A stretch of DNA of 8,668 bases, from positions 1 through 8,668 of the forward strand of contig DQVL01000154.1 in the NCBI GenBank assembly GCA_015661745.1, read 5' to 3'. Source of the stretch: Thermoprotei archaeon (GTDB taxonomy: Archaea; Thermoproteota; Nitrososphaeria; Geothermarchaeales; JDFR-13). The notes beneath the pieces were generated by a model. That model made no database searches. It saw only the letters and a program-made list of their open reading frames with translations, and was not told where the DNA came from. A program made the translations under genes and the position numbers. The stretch's first letter is position 1, and each line of letters opens with the position of its first letter. Positions 6,809 to 8,668 of the stretch are shown here, one piece after another.

Positions 6809-7708
6809 CTAACCCTTCCTTATATATGGTTTACCCAATTCCCTCGGTGCATAGCCAAGCCTCCTCAATATAGGCAGTGAGAAGATTGTGAGTAATACTA
6901 TTGTAGCTAGATATGGAACTGTAGAGATAAGCCTAGAGTCTATATCTAGGCCGATAGCCTGAGATAATATAGGGAATTGATTTAGAAATCCAAATATATG
7001 TGCTACAATAAATGTAAGGATTGGGTTCCATAGAGACGATACTACCAGGGCTAGAGCGATCCACCCCCTCCCACCTGAGACACCTATCGACCATATAGGT
7101 ATTAGGGAGAGGGTCAACTTAGCCCCAGCCAATCCCACTAGGAAACCACCTAATCCAGTGACTAGTGTCCTGAGCCTATCTACATCATATCCTAGATAGT
7201 CAAGCCCTTCAGGATTATCTCCTAATCCCCTTATTATAAGGCCATATCTAGATCTATAGATTATTATATAAAGGATTGGAGCCAGGATATACCCCAACAA
7301 CGTAAGTATATCGAGGCTTAATACAATATCACCAATAAATATTTTATATGGGGTTAGAGGGTCAACCTTCAACCCTTCATACCGTGACCCTAAGAGGCCG
7401 CTCAACCCAATACCTATAAATAATATCGCCAAACCGCTTAACACTTGGTCAGCCTTTACATAATTGGATATATATCCATGTAGGAGTGAGAGTAGAGAGC
7501 CTGATAAACCTGCTAGGAGGATTGCTAGATATATATTTCCAGATTCTATATATATAGCTATCGCAGTCATCGCCGAGAACGATATTATTCCCTCTAAACC
7601 TAGGTTTAGGATACCGCTCCTCTCCTTAATTAATTCGCCCAGGCTTGCAAGTAGTAATATTGTGGATGAATCTATAATTAGCTTTATAAACTCACCTTGT
7701 CCATCCAT
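6809..7708 (-). CDS. ABC importer permease, BMP/nucleoside type (YufQ/NupQ-like)
   Basis: Inner-membrane permease of the BPD_transp_2 (ribose/branched-chain/nucleoside) superfamily, 299 residues. The hydrophobic profile suggests about eight membrane segments (roughly 9-25, 37-57, 58-80, 86-106, 128-151, 182-200, 214-240, 259-283). The N-terminal motif ERSGILNLGLEG (29-40) is typical of the second permease of nucleoside/simple-sugar uptake systems such as Bacillus YufQ/NupQ. YRSRYGLIIRGLGDNP (151-166) is the cytoplasmic coupling region that docks the ATPase. It overlaps the upstream permease by 25 nt and has its own SD inside that gene, as expected for a stoichiometric pair. Nucleosides are the best-known substrates, but sugars or other small molecules are possible, and context suggests nothing nucleoside-related. 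The ATP-binding and solute-binding subunits are not in the window. Confidence 0.92.
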   Translation of the reverse strand: MDGQGEFIKLIIDSSTILLLASLGELIKERSGILNLGLEGIISFSAMTAIAIYIESGNIYLAILLAGLSGSLLSLLHGYISNYVKADQVLSGLAILFIGIGLSGLLGSRYEGLKVDPLTPYKIFIGDIVLSLDILTLLGYILAPILYIIIYRSRYGLIIRGLGDNPEGLDYLGYDVDRLRTLVTGLGGFLVGLAGAKLTLSLIPIWSIGVSGGRGWIALALVVSSLWNPILTFIVAHIFGFLNQFPILSQAIGLDIDSRLISTVPYLATIVLLTIFSLPILRRLGYAPRELGKPYIRKG

Positions 7709-8668
7709 TTAAGCCACCCCCCAATGTATCTCCTTGAGATTATGAAGACTAGCAATACCCCCTCAAATATGTATATGCCCTCAAATGGTACACCGGCGAC
7801 GATTGAGATCGTATTTGAGCCATATATTAAGCCGGCGAAGAATATTGATGAGATTAAGGTATATATTGGGTTTGACTCGCCAACCAATGTAGTTATTATA
7901 GCTGTATATCCAAGCCCAGCTGAATATCCAGGTTTAAATCTATAGAAGTATGATAGAAAGTCACCTGTCCCTGCAAGTCCAGATGCCAACCCACTTAAAG
8001 CCATCGACCCCATCACTATAAAATGAATCTTATATCCTGAGTAAAGCGCTGCATCCCGATTCTCACCATATATCCTCAATTTAAAGCCATATCTACTCCT
8101 GAATAATATGTAGTAGGTGACGATAGATACTATAATAGAGAGTGGAAATAGAAAATTAACTCCTAGGATATCTGGTAATCTATATCCAAAGGGTATTTCT
8201 GGAGTGACTGGAAAACCATATGTAGATGGATCTCTCCATCCTCCATAGACATGATAATATAGTATATAGATAGCGACATAATTCAACATAAGAGTTGTCA
8301 ATACCTCATTTACATCCAACTTATACTTTAGATAACCAGGTATAGCTGCATATATCCCTCCAGCCACCATGCCGATTACGATGGGTATCAATGGATTCTC
8401 AAATCCTATATTGAATACATATATTAAATATCCCGCCGTTATCCCACCAATTATATACTGACCTTCAGCACCGATATTCCATATTCCAGCCTTGAAAACA
8501 ATGGAGAGCCCAGCGGATAAGATTGCAAGGCTTCCGGCAAGCCTAAGAGTCTCATATAACCCATTTGGATCTAAATAACTATTTCTAAACATTCTAAAAT
8601 AAGCGTCTATTGGGTCGCCACCATAATATAATATAAATAATGAATATATCGCCAATGCTATTACTATA
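7684..8668 (-). CDS. ABC importer permease, BMP/nucleoside type (YufP/NupP-like), N-terminus beyond the window
   Basis: First permease of the same importer. The frame remains open to the right edge: four more in-frame codons (Ile-Val-Ile-Ala) precede a TTG at 8655 that lies in the middle of a hydrophobic helix, so that TTG is not a real start and the gene is 5'-partial. About 327 residues are visible; family members are near 350. Counting from 8655, FKAGIWNIGAEGQ (54-66) is the diagnostic motif of the YufP-type permease. FRSRYGFKLRIYGENRDAA (185-203) is the coupling loop, followed by strongly hydrophobic segments (about 211-230, 250-283, 295-307). The usual order in such operons is binding protein, ATPase, YufP, YufQ, so the missing components would be expected to the right. 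Substrate unknown. Confidence 0.92.
   Translation of the reverse strand, partial: IVIALAIYSLFILYYGGDPIDAYFRMFRNSYLDPNGLYETLRLAGSLAILSAGLSIVFKAGIWNIGAEGQYIIGGITAGYLIYVFNIGFENPLIPIVIGMVAGGIYAAIPGYLKYKLDVNEVLTTLMLNYVAIYILYYHVYGGWRDPSTYGFPVTPEIPFGYRLPDILGVNFLFPLSIIVSIVTYYILFRSRYGFKLRIYGENRDAALYSGYKIHFIVMGSMALSGLASGLAGTGDFLSYFYRFKPGYSAGLGYTAIITTLVGESNPIYTLISSIFFAGLIYGSNTISIVAGVPFEGIYIFEGVLLVFIISRRYIGGWLKWMDKVSL
7714..7722 (-). promoter_or_regulatory. SD of the second permease within the first permease gene
   Basis: The minus strand reads GGGGGGTGG, then CTTAA, then ATG at 7708. The same bases encode Gly-Gly-Trp in the upstream permease. It supports the ATG at 7708 and coupled translation. Confidence 0.65.

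Noticed and set aside
6799..6811. Short inverted repeat TAGAC-TAG-GTCTA at the end of the second permease, as a terminator
   Set aside because: Only a five-base stem with no following U-tract; likely chance in AT-rich DNA.
7464..7945. Plus-strand open frames over the permeases (7464-7712, 7697-7945)
   Set aside because: Antisense shadows of membrane-protein genes.
8653..8655. TTG at 8655 as start of the first permease
   Set aside because: It lies mid-helix and the frame stays open to the window edge, so the true start is outside.

Overview
The window looks like a chromosomal segment of an AT-rich, probably thermophilic archaeon, most likely of the Thermoproteota/TACK group. Four things point there: isoleucine is mostly ATA and arginine mostly AGG/AGA; initiation sites are GGTG/GGAGGTGA-type Shine-Dalgarno (SD) sequences with TTG as well as ATG starts; a two-subunit indolepyruvate:ferredoxin oxidoreductase is present; and a thiolase is paired with a DUF35 zinc-ribbon/OB-fold protein, a characteristic archaeal pairing. 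I cannot name the genus from sequence alone.

All eight genes lie on the minus strand, so transcription runs from high to low coordinates. In that order they are: a permease cut by the right edge (7684-8668); a second permease overlapping it by 25 nt (6809-7708); an acyl-CoA dehydrogenase (5520-6749); a thiolase (4268-5431); its DUF35 partner (3804-4262); iorA (1835-3715); iorB (1247-1831); and a second, dissimilar acyl-CoA dehydrogenase running off the left edge just short of its C-terminus (1-1185). Gaps between genes are under 90 nt. I see no RNA gene, CRISPR array, insertion sequence, long repeat or plus-strand gene.

Functionally the window joins three modules. The two permeases are the membrane pair of a BMP-type (nucleoside or simple-sugar family) ABC importer; its ATPase and binding lipoprotein are not here and may lie beyond the right edge. 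The two acyl-CoA dehydrogenases and the SCP2-like thiolase with DUF35 partner are acyl-CoA (beta-oxidation-like) enzymes; no hydratase, hydroxyacyl-CoA dehydrogenase, CoA ligase or electron-transfer flavoprotein is present. IorAB converts 2-oxoacids oxidatively to acyl-CoA with ferredoxin as acceptor. Together they suggest catabolism of an amino acid or related organic acid through CoA thioesters. Arylacetyl-CoA, the classic IOR product, has no hydrogen-bearing beta carbon for an acyl-CoA dehydrogenase, so the real IOR substrate, or the link between the modules, is open.

The most informative sequence-level details are the initiation sites. Two SD sequences are formed by the last two sense codons plus the stop of the preceding gene. 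iorA and iorB share one reading frame separated only by tandem TGA codons. The thiolase is the one complete gene without an SD. The two dehydrogenases appear to place their catalytic glutamate at different points of the fold. I find no clearly undescribed system; these are members of known families in an uncertain pathway context.
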